Notes under the pieces: generated by a model | Told to the model about the DNA's origin: nothing | The model's input: only the letters and a program-made list of their open reading frames with translations | Databases searched by the model: none | In this document: one piece after another, positions 39,343 through 46,974 of the stretch | Position numbering within the stretch: position 1 is the first letter of the stretch | Layout of the letters: each line of letters opens with the position of its first letter | Program-made: the position numbers and the translations under genes | NCBI RefSeq assembly: GCF_016650815.1 | Contig: NZ_JAEKEZ010000034.1 | Span: 124,001 to 188,000, forward strand | Length of the DNA: 64,000 nt | Origin: Pseudomonas sp. TH31 | GTDB lineage: Bacteria > Pseudomonadota > Gammaproteobacteria > Pseudomonadales > Pseudomonadaceae | Direction of reading: 5' to 3'

Positions 39343-39410
39343 AAAAGATCGCAGCCTGCGGCAGCGCCCACAGGCGCGTAGGAGCTGCCGAAGGCTGCGA
39401 TCTTTTGATC
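39343..39410. repeat. REP doublet (REPIN-like), family A, one arm degraded
   Basis: The right arm (39378-39410) is an intact GTAGGAGCTGCCGAAGGCTG unit with GATC-rich tail. The left arm (from 39343) matches only part of its complement. The element ends directly at the stop codon of the following minus-strand gene. Confidence 0.8.
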
Positions 39411-40413
39411 TTAACGCTTCTGCCAAACCCCTTTCCCGCTCAACCGCGCCCGATCATGCGCTGCAGTAAAGTCCTGCGCCGGCCCTTTGGGCACAAATAC
39501 CCGTCGGATTGATGGTCTTGTGGCTAGCGTAGTAGTGATGCTTGATGTGCTCGAAATCCACCGTCTCCGCAATCCCCGGCCACTGATACAACTCCCGCAA
39601 CCAGTTCGACAGGTTCGGATAATCGGCAATCCGCCGCAGATTGCACTTGAAGTGCCCGTAATACACCGCGTCAAAGCGAATCAGCGTGGTGAATAGCCGA
39701 ATGTCCGCTTCCGTCAGGTATTCGCCGACCAGGTAGCGGTTCTCGCCTAACAGCAGCTCCAGCCGATCCAGTTCGGCAAACACATCATCGAACGCTTCTT
39801 CATAAGCCGTCTGCGACGTGGCAAACCCGGCGCGGTACACGCCGTTGTTCACCGCCGGATAAATCCGTTCGTTCAGCGCATCGATCTCGCCTCGTAGCGG
39901 CGCAGGATAGAAATCCAGCTCATTGCCGGTCAGGTCATCGAAGGCGCTGTTGAACATGCGGATGATCTCCGCCGATTCATTGTTGACGATGCGCTTGTGC
40001 TGTTTGTCCCAGAGCACCGGCACGGTGACGCGGCCGGTGTAGTCGGCGGTATCGGCGGTGTAGCGCTGGTGCATGAAAGTGAAGTGATTGAGCTTGTCGC
40101 CGGTGGATCCCAGGTTCTGGTCGAAGGTCCAGCCGTTTTCCAGCATCAGCCAACTGACCACCGACACGTCGACCAGGCTGTCGAGGCCTTTGAGTGTGCG
40201 CAGGATCAGCGTTCGATGGGCCCACGGGCAGGCGAGGGAGACATAGAGGTGATAGCGACCAGGTTCGGCCACAAAGCCACCGACCCCGGTCGGACCTGGC
40301 TTGCCGTCGGCGGTGAGCCAGTTGCGGCGCTGCGCTTGTTCACGCTGGAACGCGCCGTCCTTGCTGCTTTCGTACCACTGGTCTTGCCAGCGGCCTTCAA
40401 CTAACAAACCCAT
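39411..40413 (-). CDS. Glutathionyl-hydroquinone reductase (one-base frame break)
   Basis: This Xi-class glutathione transferase (YqjG/PcpF type) reduces glutathionyl-hydroquinones. Residues about 55-75 carry the catalytic cysteine in LYVSLACPWAHRTLILR, and the conserved GVYRAGFATSQTAYEEAF follows near 195. The frame breaks after HKTINPTG. Removing one A from the AAA at 39495-39497 (plus strand) gives INPTGIVPKGPAQDF and an end at GKGVWQKR, about 333 residues. It is the only insertion among the frame breaks of this window. ATG at 40413 has GAGGAG eight bases upstream, which supports it over an in-frame TTG. Confidence 0.9.
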
Positions 40414-40503
40414 GTTCAAGACTCCTCAACCTATAAGCGTTGGAGAGGAGTCTATGCCCATGAGTTCGAACAAAAAGCGCAAAGGTTGCACCGTTATAAT
40501 CGG

Positions 40504-41505
40504 TTAAATCGATCTGTCCCGGGCATCCCAGTACTGCTGGGCGGTTTCGAAAGCGTGCTCGCGGGGCTGGCCGAGGCCGCGCAAGGCCAGGGCCATGGTC
40601 GAAATCAGGGCCATTTTCGGGTAACTGTCGACCACATCGCCACGCCACACGGCTTTCATGTGTTCAGGGTCGAGCGCCACCGGTTTGACGTGGCGTTGTG
40701 CCGACAGTTGCGGCCATTCCTCATCCCAGCTTTCGCCGCCGGTGGTGCCATACAAGTGACTGTCGGCGTCCGGGTTGATCTCGATTTCGCCGCCGTCGCC
40801 CTTGACCACAATGGCCGTATCACCGAGCAAACCGCTGGCATCGCGATGCACGGCCTGGTAGCCGGGGTGGAAAATGCTTTGCAGGCCACAGCGCGCACTC
40901 AATGGATTGAGAATCCGCGTGAGGGAGTGGATTGGCGAACGCAGGCCCAAGGTGTTGCGCAGGTCGATCATGCGCTGAAGTTGCGGTGCCCAATCCACCA
41001 GCGGCATGAATGCCAGGCCGCCGTTATCCAGCGCTTCGCCAACCTGCTGCCAGGTGCGGCACAAGGGAATTTTCAATTCTTCCAGCAGTTGCTCGCTGTA
41101 CAGCCGACCCGCCGTGTGTGCGCCGCCGCCGTGCATAAAGATGCGCACGCCGTTCTGCGCCAGGCACTTGGCCGCCAGCAGATACCACGGCAGATGACGT
41201 TTCTTGCCGGCGTAGGTCGGCCAGTCCAGGTCGACATTTAACGCCGGAGCCTCCAACCGTTCACGAAGGGCCTGGGTGAAGCCCGCCATCTCCTCGGCGC
41301 TTTCTTCCTTGTGTCGCAACAGCATCAGGAATGCGCCGAGCTGAGTGTCCTCGACCTTGTCATCAAGCACGAAGCCCATGGCTTGTCGGGCTTCCTCACG
41401 CGTCAGGTCGCGGGCGCCGCGTTTGCCTTTGCCGAGGATCCGCACGAACTGGGCGAACGGATGCTCGGCGGGCGTTTCGAGGGTCAGAGCAGGGTAGTCG
41501 GTCAT
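40504..41505 (-). CDS. ybiB: YbiB-type glycosyltransferase-fold DNA-binding protein (TrpD2)
   Basis: This 333-residue protein has the anthranilate phosphoribosyltransferase fold: an N-terminal helical domain (DLTREEARQAMGFVLDD) and a C-terminal domain with IFMHGGGAHTAGRLYSEQLL. The TrpD substrate motifs are altered. E. coli YbiB, of the same family, is a nucleic-acid-binding protein with a proposed LexA-linked role. Enzymatic activity is not known. It overlaps the tusE stop by four bases and so probably belongs to the tusDCBE transcript. Confidence 0.88.
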   Translation of the reverse strand: MTDYPALTLETPAEHPFAQFVRILGKGKRGARDLTREEARQAMGFVLDDKVEDTQLGAFLMLLRHKEESAEEMAGFTQALRERLEAPALNVDLDWPTYAGKKRHLPWYLLAAKCLAQNGVRIFMHGGGAHTAGRLYSEQLLEELKIPLCRTWQQVGEALDNGGLAFMPLVDWAPQLQRMIDLRNTLGLRSPIHSLTRILNPLSARCGLQSIFHPGYQAVHRDASGLLGDTAIVVKGDGGEIEINPDADSHLYGTTGGESWDEEWPQLSAQRHVKPVALDPEHMKAVWRGDVVDSYPKMALISTMALALRGLGQPREHAFETAQQYWDARDRSI

Positions 41506-41837
41506 AAGCAGTTCGTCGGTTTGGGCAGGCCCGCCAGTTTTGCGGCGAGTTTGGCAGGGGTGCCTTTGAACAGTCGATTCAGGTGCAGGCTGTTGCCTTT
41601 TTCCGGACCGAGTTTCAACGCGGTGTATTTGATCAGCGGGCGTGTGGCCGGGGACAGCTGGAATTCATCGTAGAAACTGCGCAGCAGTTCGAGGATTTCC
41701 CAGTGCTCGGGGCTCAACTTGATGTCTTCGGCGGTGGCGAGGGCGCTGGCCACGTCAGTGGACCAGTCGCTCAGTTCGACCAGGAAACCATCCTTGTCCA
41801 GTTCGATGGCGCGGGCGCCGACGGTCAGGGAGTTCAT
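41502..41837 (-). CDS. tusE: Sulfur relay protein TusE (DsrC family)
   Basis: This last sulfur carrier of the Tus relay passes persulfide to MnmA for 2-thiouridine. The 111-residue protein starts MNSLTVGARAIELDKDGFLV. It has LSPEHWEILELLRSFYDEFQ and ends PKPTNCL, with the single reactive penultimate Cys of TusE. The upstream extension of the frame is rejected in favour of ATG 41837, which overlaps the tusB stop. Confidence 0.94.
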   Translation of the reverse strand: MNSLTVGARAIELDKDGFLVELSDWSTDVASALATAEDIKLSPEHWEILELLRSFYDEFQLSPATRPLIKYTALKLGPEKGNSLHLNRLFKGTPAKLAAKLAGLPKPTNCL

Positions 41838-42127
41838 AGCCAACTGTTGACCTTGTCGTAGTGAATCGACAACTCGACGAAGGACGAGTAGTCGATGGCT
41901 TGGGCCCAATCGGGCACTGGGAGCGCGCGAGCCTGGGCGTCTTCAGCCAGTACGAACAGTTTCAGGCCACGAATGCTCAATGCGTTGAACGGCGCGGTGC
42001 CTGGCTGCAAGGCATAAGCCGCGTCGCCAGACAGCAGCAGCGCATCGTTGGCGCCGATCACGCGCAGGCAACTGGTCAGGCGATCGTCGCCAAACGGGGA
42101 ATGAGACAACACATGCAAAGTCGACAT
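41834..42127 (-). CDS. tusB: Sulfur relay protein TusB
   Basis: This 97-residue DsrH-like subunit of the TusBCD complex starts MSTLHVLSHSPFGDDRLTSC and contains ALLLSGDAAYAL. It touches tusC (one-base overlap) and overlaps tusE by four bases. TusBCD passes sulfur from TusA to TusE. Confidence 0.94.
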   Translation of the reverse strand: MSTLHVLSHSPFGDDRLTSCLRVIGANDALLLSGDAAYALQPGTAPFNALSIRGLKLFVLAEDAQARALPVPDWAQAIDYSSFVELSIHYDKVNSWL

Positions 42128-42489
42128 CAGAGGGTGATCACCTGGTCGTAACGGTCAATAAGGGCGGTGATTTCACTGGCGGTCAGTGGCAGCGCTTCTT
42201 CCAACGATAATCCTGTCGGGTCGAGGCCTCGTTCGGCGGCACTGTCGGCGCAGACAAACAATTCCTCGACGCCGAACATCGGCAACGCTTGCAGGTTGGC
42301 GCTCAGGTCTTTTTGCTGCAGGGCCTTGGCGTCCTGTTTCGACGCGAGTTGGAAAACCCCGTCATCGAGAAACAGCAGGCCGATCGGCAAGTCGAACGCG
42401 CCGCCGGCCAGCACGATGTCCAGCGCTTCGCGCGCGTTCGGCCCGGACCACGGCGCCTGACGGCTGATAATCAGCAAGGATTCAGGCAT
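42127..42489 (-). CDS. tusC: Sulfur relay protein TusC
   Basis: This 120-residue DsrF-like subunit of TusBCD starts MPESLLIISRQAPWSGPNAR. LDIVLAGGAFDLPIGLLFLD is typical of the DsrE/F fold. ATG at 42489 is preferred because it lies one base after the tusD stop codon. Confidence 0.94.
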   Translation of the reverse strand: MPESLLIISRQAPWSGPNAREALDIVLAGGAFDLPIGLLFLDDGVFQLASKQDAKALQQKDLSANLQALPMFGVEELFVCADSAAERGLDPTGLSLEEALPLTASEITALIDRYDQVITL

Positions 42490-42490
42490 G

Positions 42491-42883
42491 TCACGCGCCT
42501 CCAAAACAGATCAGGCGGTCGGCGTCTTGTACCGCGTCATGCAACTGGCCGAGGCCGGACAATTCCCACGGCGCACCGACCGCAACCGCTTCACGCTGAT
42601 AGCGCTTGGCTTCTTCTTCGTTCAACACCCCACGGCGCAAAGCGGCGGCGATGCAGACAACAGCATCAAGTTGATGCTCGGCGACAAAGGCGCGCCATTG
42701 CTTGGGCAAGTCTTGCTCGTCCTGGGGTGTGACCACGCTGCCGGACGCGTTGTAGACGCCGTCCTGATAGAAAAACAGCCGGACAATCTCATGCCCGCCA
42801 GCCAGCGCGGCCTGGGCGAACAGCAAGGCACGGCGCGAGGAGGGCGCATGGGCGGCGGAAAACAGCGCGATGGCGAACTTCAT
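42491..42883 (-). CDS. tusD: Sulfur relay protein TusD
   Basis: This 130-residue DsrE-like subunit of TusBCD starts MKFAIALFSAAHAPSSRRAL and contains VRLFFYQDGVYNASG. The probable sulfur-carrying cysteine is in AVVCIAAALRRGV. It is the first gene of the tusDCB-tusE-ybiB set. All are spaced by one base or overlap. Confidence 0.94.
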   Translation of the reverse strand: MKFAIALFSAAHAPSSRRALLFAQAALAGGHEIVRLFFYQDGVYNASGSVVTPQDEQDLPKQWRAFVAEHQLDAVVCIAAALRRGVLNEEEAKRYQREAVAVGAPWELSGLGQLHDAVQDADRLICFGGA

Positions 42884-43019
42884 GACGGACTCGATCAGCA
42901 AAACTGCGGCCATGATAAAGCTTTATCGGTGGGGCGGCGAAGGGGGTTTGCTCGCGGACTGGGTTACTGCCTTCGCGAGCCTGCGTCCAGCCACGGTTTA
43001 GTGATCAACACAACACCGT

Positions 43020-43115
43020 GTAGGAGCTGCCGAAGGCTGCGATCTTTTGACGTTGATTTTTACAGCAAGATCAAAAGATCGTCCGAATGCGGCCCAAACC
43101 TTCGGCAGCTCCTAC
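43020..43115. repeat. REP doublet, family A, with an interrupted right arm
   Basis: The left arm (43020-43050) is a normal family A unit. The right arm begins as expected at 43069 but has about 15 unrelated bases in place of three at 43082-43098. It then resumes as CCTTCGGCAGCTCCTAC to 43115. Confidence 0.8.
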
Positions 43116-43136
43116 GGTGATGGGGGCAACCGGTGT

Positions 43137-43841
43137 TCAGCGTGGCATGTAACCCAATTGCCAGCGCCGCGGAATCTTCAGCGACAGCAATCCCACCGCC
43201 CCGGCCAGCAGGCCGCTGACAAGCAGGGCCTTGAGCCCCAGGTGATGCTCCAGCACCGCGCCGAGGATCGCCCCGGCGAACATGCCGCTCCACGGAATCA
43301 ACTGGACCCGCCATCCATTGCGCCGCTCGCCGAGCATCCAGCGTCCCAGGCCACGGCCGAAGCGCGAGAGGGCGCCGGTGACGTAGGTCAGGCCGACCGG
43401 CAGTCCGTTCACTTCTTCCACGGCAGCATTGAGCATGCCCATGGCGATGATCGCCGCCAGCAGCGCCGGCAGTTGCTCGTCATAGGGCCACGCGGCCGCA
43501 CCGCAGAGCAGAGTGGCGATGCATAACAGCAAGGGCAGCGCCCGACGTCCGCCGAGGCGGCTGACGACAATGCCCAAGGCATTGCCGACGATAAACGTGG
43601 TCACGAGGATCAACAAACGCACGGTCAGGCCGAGGTCACCATCGCTGATGGCCACGGCGAGACGAGTGGTGTTACCGCTCATGAAGGACACGAAGTCGCC
43701 GCTGGCCATGAAGCCAATGGCATCGGTCATGCCGGCGAGCACTGAAAGTGTAGCCACCAGCGACATGCCAATGCGTCCGCGCCATTTCTGGATATGCAAA
43801 TGGCCAGGGCTGGCGCGGTGAGTGGAGGCAGATGGCAGCAT
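43137..43841 (-). CDS. YoaK/DUF1275 family membrane protein
   Basis: This 234-residue protein has about six hydrophobic helices. It carries the family motif FMASGDFVSFMSGNTTRLAV near residues 44-63 and GALSRFGRGLGRWMLGERR in a cytoplasmic loop. The family is a putative inner-membrane transporter of unknown substrate. It stands alone between a REP element and a small hypothetical gene. Confidence 0.85.
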   Translation of the reverse strand: MLPSASTHRASPGHLHIQKWRGRIGMSLVATLSVLAGMTDAIGFMASGDFVSFMSGNTTRLAVAISDGDLGLTVRLLILVTTFIVGNALGIVVSRLGGRRALPLLLCIATLLCGAAAWPYDEQLPALLAAIIAMGMLNAAVEEVNGLPVGLTYVTGALSRFGRGLGRWMLGERRNGWRVQLIPWSGMFAGAILGAVLEHHLGLKALLVSGLLAGAVGLLSLKIPRRWQLGYMPR

Positions 43842-43876
43842 TGGTGCAGGTCTTCCTCAGGCAGTAGTCGAGACGG

Positions 43877-44206
43877 TCACTTACTCAATCCATATAACTC
43901 GCAATACTCCAGCCAGTCCATGCCGGCCATCTCGGCCACTTCCTTGTGCACTTCCAGACGCTGGGTCTGGTAGTCCTCGGCAGTGGACGCGGTCAGTTGC
44001 AGGGTCAGCTCCCAGGCAAACAGCCCCAAGCGCTCAGCCTCGGCTTCGAAGGCTTCGTGCAAGCGCTCCTCGCGGTACTCGGCCGCAGTTTCACCCTTGG
44101 CCTGGGCGAGCAACGGGTTGAGATTGTCGAGCTCGTGACGCAGTTGCGGGCGCTCATCGAGAAACTTCTTCAGCGCCTGCTCGTGTTGCTGTTCGGTGGC
44201 TGCCAT
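43877..44206 (-). CDS. Small conserved protein (possibly DUF6388)
   Basis: This 109-residue acidic, helix-rich protein without membrane segment starts MAATEQQHEQALKKFLDERP and ends EMAGMDWLEYCELYGLSK. It resembles small Pseudomonas proteins that I believe are classed as DUF6388. No function is known. It lies 21 bases after the next small gene upstream (44228-44473), so the two may be co-transcribed. Confidence 0.75.
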   Translation of the reverse strand: MAATEQQHEQALKKFLDERPQLRHELDNLNPLLAQAKGETAAEYREERLHEAFEAEAERLGLFAWELTLQLTASTAEDYQTQRLEVHKEVAEMAGMDWLEYCELYGLSK

Positions 44207-44227
44207 GGTCGCTCCTTGAACGTCAGG

Positions 44228-44473
44228 TTACGAAGACTGCTTCTTGGCTTTGGCTGCTGCGGCCAGGCACTCGAGGGCGAACTGCTCGGGGTAGGTCATC
44301 TGGATCGGCGTGGTTTCGCCTTTGACGGTTCTTTCGCCGTCGAGGATGTAACGAATCCGCTTGTCGGTAACGCCGATTCGCTTGGCGATCCAGGCAGGCG
44401 TCTGACCGATCTGGCTGATCAGCTTGTCGGCGTATTCGGCAGTTGGTTTGTAAAATTCGGCGTTGGGTGTCAT
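44228..44473 (-). CDS. Small helix-turn-helix-like protein
   Basis: This 81-residue protein starts MTPNAEFYKPTAEYADKLIS. Residues about 22-48 (IGQTPAWIAKRIGVTDKRIR, then YILDGER) look like a helix-turn-helix of the lambda-repressor or MarR-like kind, suggesting DNA binding. The frame is open far upstream, but ATG at 44473 fits the folded unit. The long upstream part overlaps the promoter and start of the divergent lipoprotein gene. Target and role are unknown. Confidence 0.72.
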   Translation of the reverse strand: MTPNAEFYKPTAEYADKLISQIGQTPAWIAKRIGVTDKRIRYILDGERTVKGETTPIQMTYPEQFALECLAAAAKAKKQSS

Positions 44474-44622
44474 GTGGCTTTCCAGAAAAAGAGCTGATGC
44501 GCTGTGAATTGCGCGACAGGGTGCGCGAATCGTCACGCGGTGTCGCGCTATAAATGAAGTAAAGCAGAACGATACGCTGCGCCACGGTGATACAGTCCGC
44601 TTTTTCTTGATGAGCGAACACA

Positions 44623-44973
44623 ATGCGAATTCTGATGGTGGTGCTGGCCGCAACCCTGCTGGCGGGATGTGCGGGCTCGGTGATGGACAACTCCCGCACC
44701 AAATCCCCGACCAAGGTCCTGAACTCCGACAAACCGGAAAAAGTCGTCGCCCAGTGTGTGCAATTCGCCTGGCAGGACGAAGCGGTGTTCGGTGTCGATG
44801 CCGGGGCTTACCTGCAACCGGGCCGCAAGGGCGGTTCTACGGTCTACACCCGTTCGGCGGAATCCTTTGTGGACGTGTCCAGCGATGCATCCGGTACGGT
44901 GCTGAGTTATTACGCGCAGCACGATGATTTTGTGGCCAAGCGCCGGTTGGCGGCGTTGGCGACCTGTTTGTAG
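44623..44973 (+). CDS. Small lipoprotein
   Basis: This 116-residue protein has a lipoprotein signal (MRILMVVLAATLLAGC) with lipobox LAGC and Cys 16 as the lipidation site. The mature part (FAWQDEAVFGVDAGAYLQPG) is of unknown family. Residue +2 is Ala, which in the usual rule directs the protein to the outer membrane. It is divergent from the small HTH-like gene. Confidence 0.8.
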   Translation: MRILMVVLAATLLAGCAGSVMDNSRTKSPTKVLNSDKPEKVVAQCVQFAWQDEAVFGVDAGAYLQPGRKGGSTVYTRSAESFVDVSSDASGTVLSYYAQHDDFVAKRRLAALATCL

Positions 44974-44978
44974 GATCT

Positions 44979-45060
44979 TGTAGGAGCAAAGCTTGCTCGC
45001 GAAGAACGATGACGCGGTGTGTCAGTACCGACGCCATCGCGAGCAAGCTTTGCTCCTACA
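44979..45060. repeat. REP doublet (REPIN-like), family B
   Basis: Perfect 24-base arms (44979-45002 and 45037-45060), built on TAGGAGCAAAGCTTGCTCGC, flank a 34-base centre. It lies between the convergent lipoprotein and acetyltransferase genes. Confidence 0.9.
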
Positions 45061-45075
45061 GAAGACCGATGTCGT

Positions 45076-45495
45076 TCAGAGGCGCTTCTGGAAGAAGAAG
45101 CGCTGGTGCCCCGGCGGGTAGTCAGCGATGTGGCCCAGCTCGCTATAACCGAGCTTCTTGTAGAACGCCGGCGCCTGGAAGTCGAAGGTATCGAGCCAGA
45201 TCCCCACGCATTCTTTCTCTCTGGCCAGTTCTTCGGCCATGTTCATCAGCCTGGAGCCCATGCCCTGTCCCCGGGCCTGTTCCGGTACCGATAGTAATTC
45301 GATGAACAACCATTGGTAAAACACCCGGCCGTAGAGCCCGCCGAGAATCTCGTCGTTGTCGTCGCGCACCAGCAGGGCAAACGGTTGTGGGTTGGCGGGC
45401 CCGGCTTGCGCTGCGTTATAGGCGCGCAGCGGCGTCAGGATGGCCTCGCGCTCTTCATGGGTGGGGTCCAGCGAGCGCTCGATACGCAAAGTCAT
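45076..45495 (-). CDS. GNAT family N-acetyltransferase
   Basis: This 139-residue GNAT protein has acetyl-CoA motif A VPEQARGQGMGSRLMNMAEE (residues about 81-100) and the C-terminal APAFYKKLGYSELGHI. The substrate is unknown. ATG at 45495 (MTLRIERSLDPTHEE) is chosen. The upstream nine codons are not conserved in style. It is a single-gene unit. Confidence 0.86.
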   Translation of the reverse strand: MTLRIERSLDPTHEEREAILTPLRAYNAAQAGPANPQPFALLVRDDNDEILGGLYGRVFYQWLFIELLSVPEQARGQGMGSRLMNMAEELAREKECVGIWLDTFDFQAPAFYKKLGYSELGHIADYPPGHQRFFFQKRL

Positions 45496-45637
45496 GGCTA
45501 CGTCCTTATGGCAGTGAGCCAAGAGACTATCCGGCTCGCCGAGATTGTTCCATCCCTCAACGCAGTGGAACCGCCGATTGCGCGCGGATGTCTAGCCTCT
45601 AGAGCAGCATTTCAGAACGCGGCCACGAGGAGCGCCC

Positions 45638-46075
45638 ATGAACATTTTCGAAGCCTTGCGCGAAAGCCACGACCGCCAGCGCCGCTATGCCGACGCGCTG
45701 ATCCAGACCCGCGGTGACACCCCGGAGCGGGCTGAGGCTTACAAACAGCTCAAATCCGAGCTCCAGGCCCATGAAACCGCGGAAGAACGGTATTTCTACA
45801 TTCCGCTGATGGAGTTCGACAACGGTGTCGATCTGAGCCGCCACGCCATTTCCGAACACCATGAAATGGACGAAATGATGGAGACGCTGGATGAGACACA
45901 AATGTCTGATCCAACGTGGCTGGTGACGGCGAAAAAGCTGTCCGAAAAGGTCCATCACCACCTCAAGGAAGAAGAGCAGAAGTTCTTCCAGATGGCTGGC
46001 AAGTTACTCGATGAAAAACAGAAAGAATCCCTCGCCGGCCAATATGAGAAGGAATACAAGGCACAGCTTTCCTAA
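45638..46075 (+). CDS. Hemerythrin domain-containing protein
   Basis: This 145-residue four-helix protein has the HHE iron ligands visible as ESHDRQRR, QAHETAEERYFYIP, SEHHEMDEMME and VHHHLKEEEQKFFQ. Such proteins bind a di-iron site and have been linked to oxygen, NO or oxidative-stress sensing. GGAG lies before the ATG. It lies 221 bases upstream of the LPMO gene. A functional link is not evident. Confidence 0.88.
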   Translation: MNIFEALRESHDRQRRYADALIQTRGDTPERAEAYKQLKSELQAHETAEERYFYIPLMEFDNGVDLSRHAISEHHEMDEMMETLDETQMSDPTWLVTAKKLSEKVHHHLKEEEQKFFQMAGKLLDEKQKESLAGQYEKEYKAQLS

Positions 46076-46252
46076 GGTGAGAATCGTTCCGATTGCTGCC
46101 TTGCGGCGTAGTCCTTCTGCTACACGGGCTGTAGGACTTGGCTTAAACAGCTGTGTTTATATCCAGTGTTTGTCGGTGGCAGGCCAAGTAAACATCACTC
46201 GAGGCGGTAAATCGGTCGGTGGACAAAAAAGCAGCTTCGTTAGGTTGGAGGC

Positions 46253-46271
46253 CTCTCCTCAGGAAGGAGAG
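46253..46271 (+). promoter_or_regulatory. Hairpin with GGA in the loop, candidate RsmA/RsmE site in the LPMO leader
   Basis: CTCTCCT-CAGGA-AGGAGAG forms a seven-base stem with GGA in the loop, 25 bases before the LPMO ATG. The ribosome binding site itself reads CAACGGAG, an A-N-GGA motif. RsmA/CsrA proteins bind GGA in hairpin loops and commonly control exoenzyme genes in this genus. The match to the full consensus is partial. Confidence 0.45.
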
Positions 46272-46296
46272 TTCTTAAATCAACGGAGTGAAAAAG

Positions 46297-46932
46297 ATGA
46301 ACAAGCCACAGACTCAACCAGAACTACGACACGGTCGTGTCACCTCCCCATCCAGCCGCGGCGCGGTAGCCGTCGAGCTGGGGCTGCTGGGTAACTGGCA
46401 AGTCAACGAAATGGAAGGCGGCAAGAACTTCCCGTCGTTGGTCGCCGGGCCATTCCCGGCGCCGTATCAAACCGACACGGCCAGCGACGTACCACCGGCC
46501 GACGGCCATATCCTCAGTGGCGGCAAGGTCGACGCCCGTGACTGCATCAACTTCACCAACGAGGAACTGAGCAAAAAGCTCAACCGTCCGTTCGCCTGGC
46601 CGCTGCTGAATGTCGAGCCGGGCCAGACCTTCAAGGTCACCTGGGAATACACCGCCCCCCACGTCACCCGTGGCTACAGCTGGTTTATCACCAAGGACGG
46701 CTGGGACCCGAAACAGCGCATCAACCGCGCGCAGCTGGAGCCTAAATCGTTCTTTGAGGACTTCTACACCCAGGTTCCGTACTACAGCCATTCCGAAGAA
46801 ATGAAGGCCAAGGTCAACCACGAAGTGAAATTGCCGGGCAACAAAAGCGGTCATCACGTGATCGTGCTGGTGTGGATCGTGGCCAACACGGGCAACGCCT
46901 TCTATCAAGCGTTCGACGTGGACTTCAAGTAA
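46297..46932 (+). CDS. AA10-type lytic polysaccharide monooxygenase without signal peptide
   Basis: This 211-residue protein resembles chitin-active copper oxygenases that cut chitin oxidatively. RHGRVTSPSSRG places the copper-ligand His at residue 12. The second ligand is His 122 in YTAPHVTRGYSWF, followed by FITKDGWDP and the C-terminal AFYQAFDVDF. There is no Sec or Tat signal. The His brace needs the His as residue 1, so 11 residues (MNKPQTQPELR) would have to be removed. Only one Cys is present, so the usual disulfides are missing. ATG 46297 has GGAG nine bases upstream. The GTG three codons earlier overlaps it. It precedes the GH18 gene by 42 bases. Confidence 0.88.
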   Translation: MNKPQTQPELRHGRVTSPSSRGAVAVELGLLGNWQVNEMEGGKNFPSLVAGPFPAPYQTDTASDVPPADGHILSGGKVDARDCINFTNEELSKKLNRPFAWPLLNVEPGQTFKVTWEYTAPHVTRGYSWFITKDGWDPKQRINRAQLEPKSFFEDFYTQVPYYSHSEEMKAKVNHEVKLPGNKSGHHVIVLVWIVANTGNAFYQAFDVDFK

Positions 46933-46974
46933 GCCGACTGCGTTAACTCCCCACACGTTCTGAAGGAATAGAAC

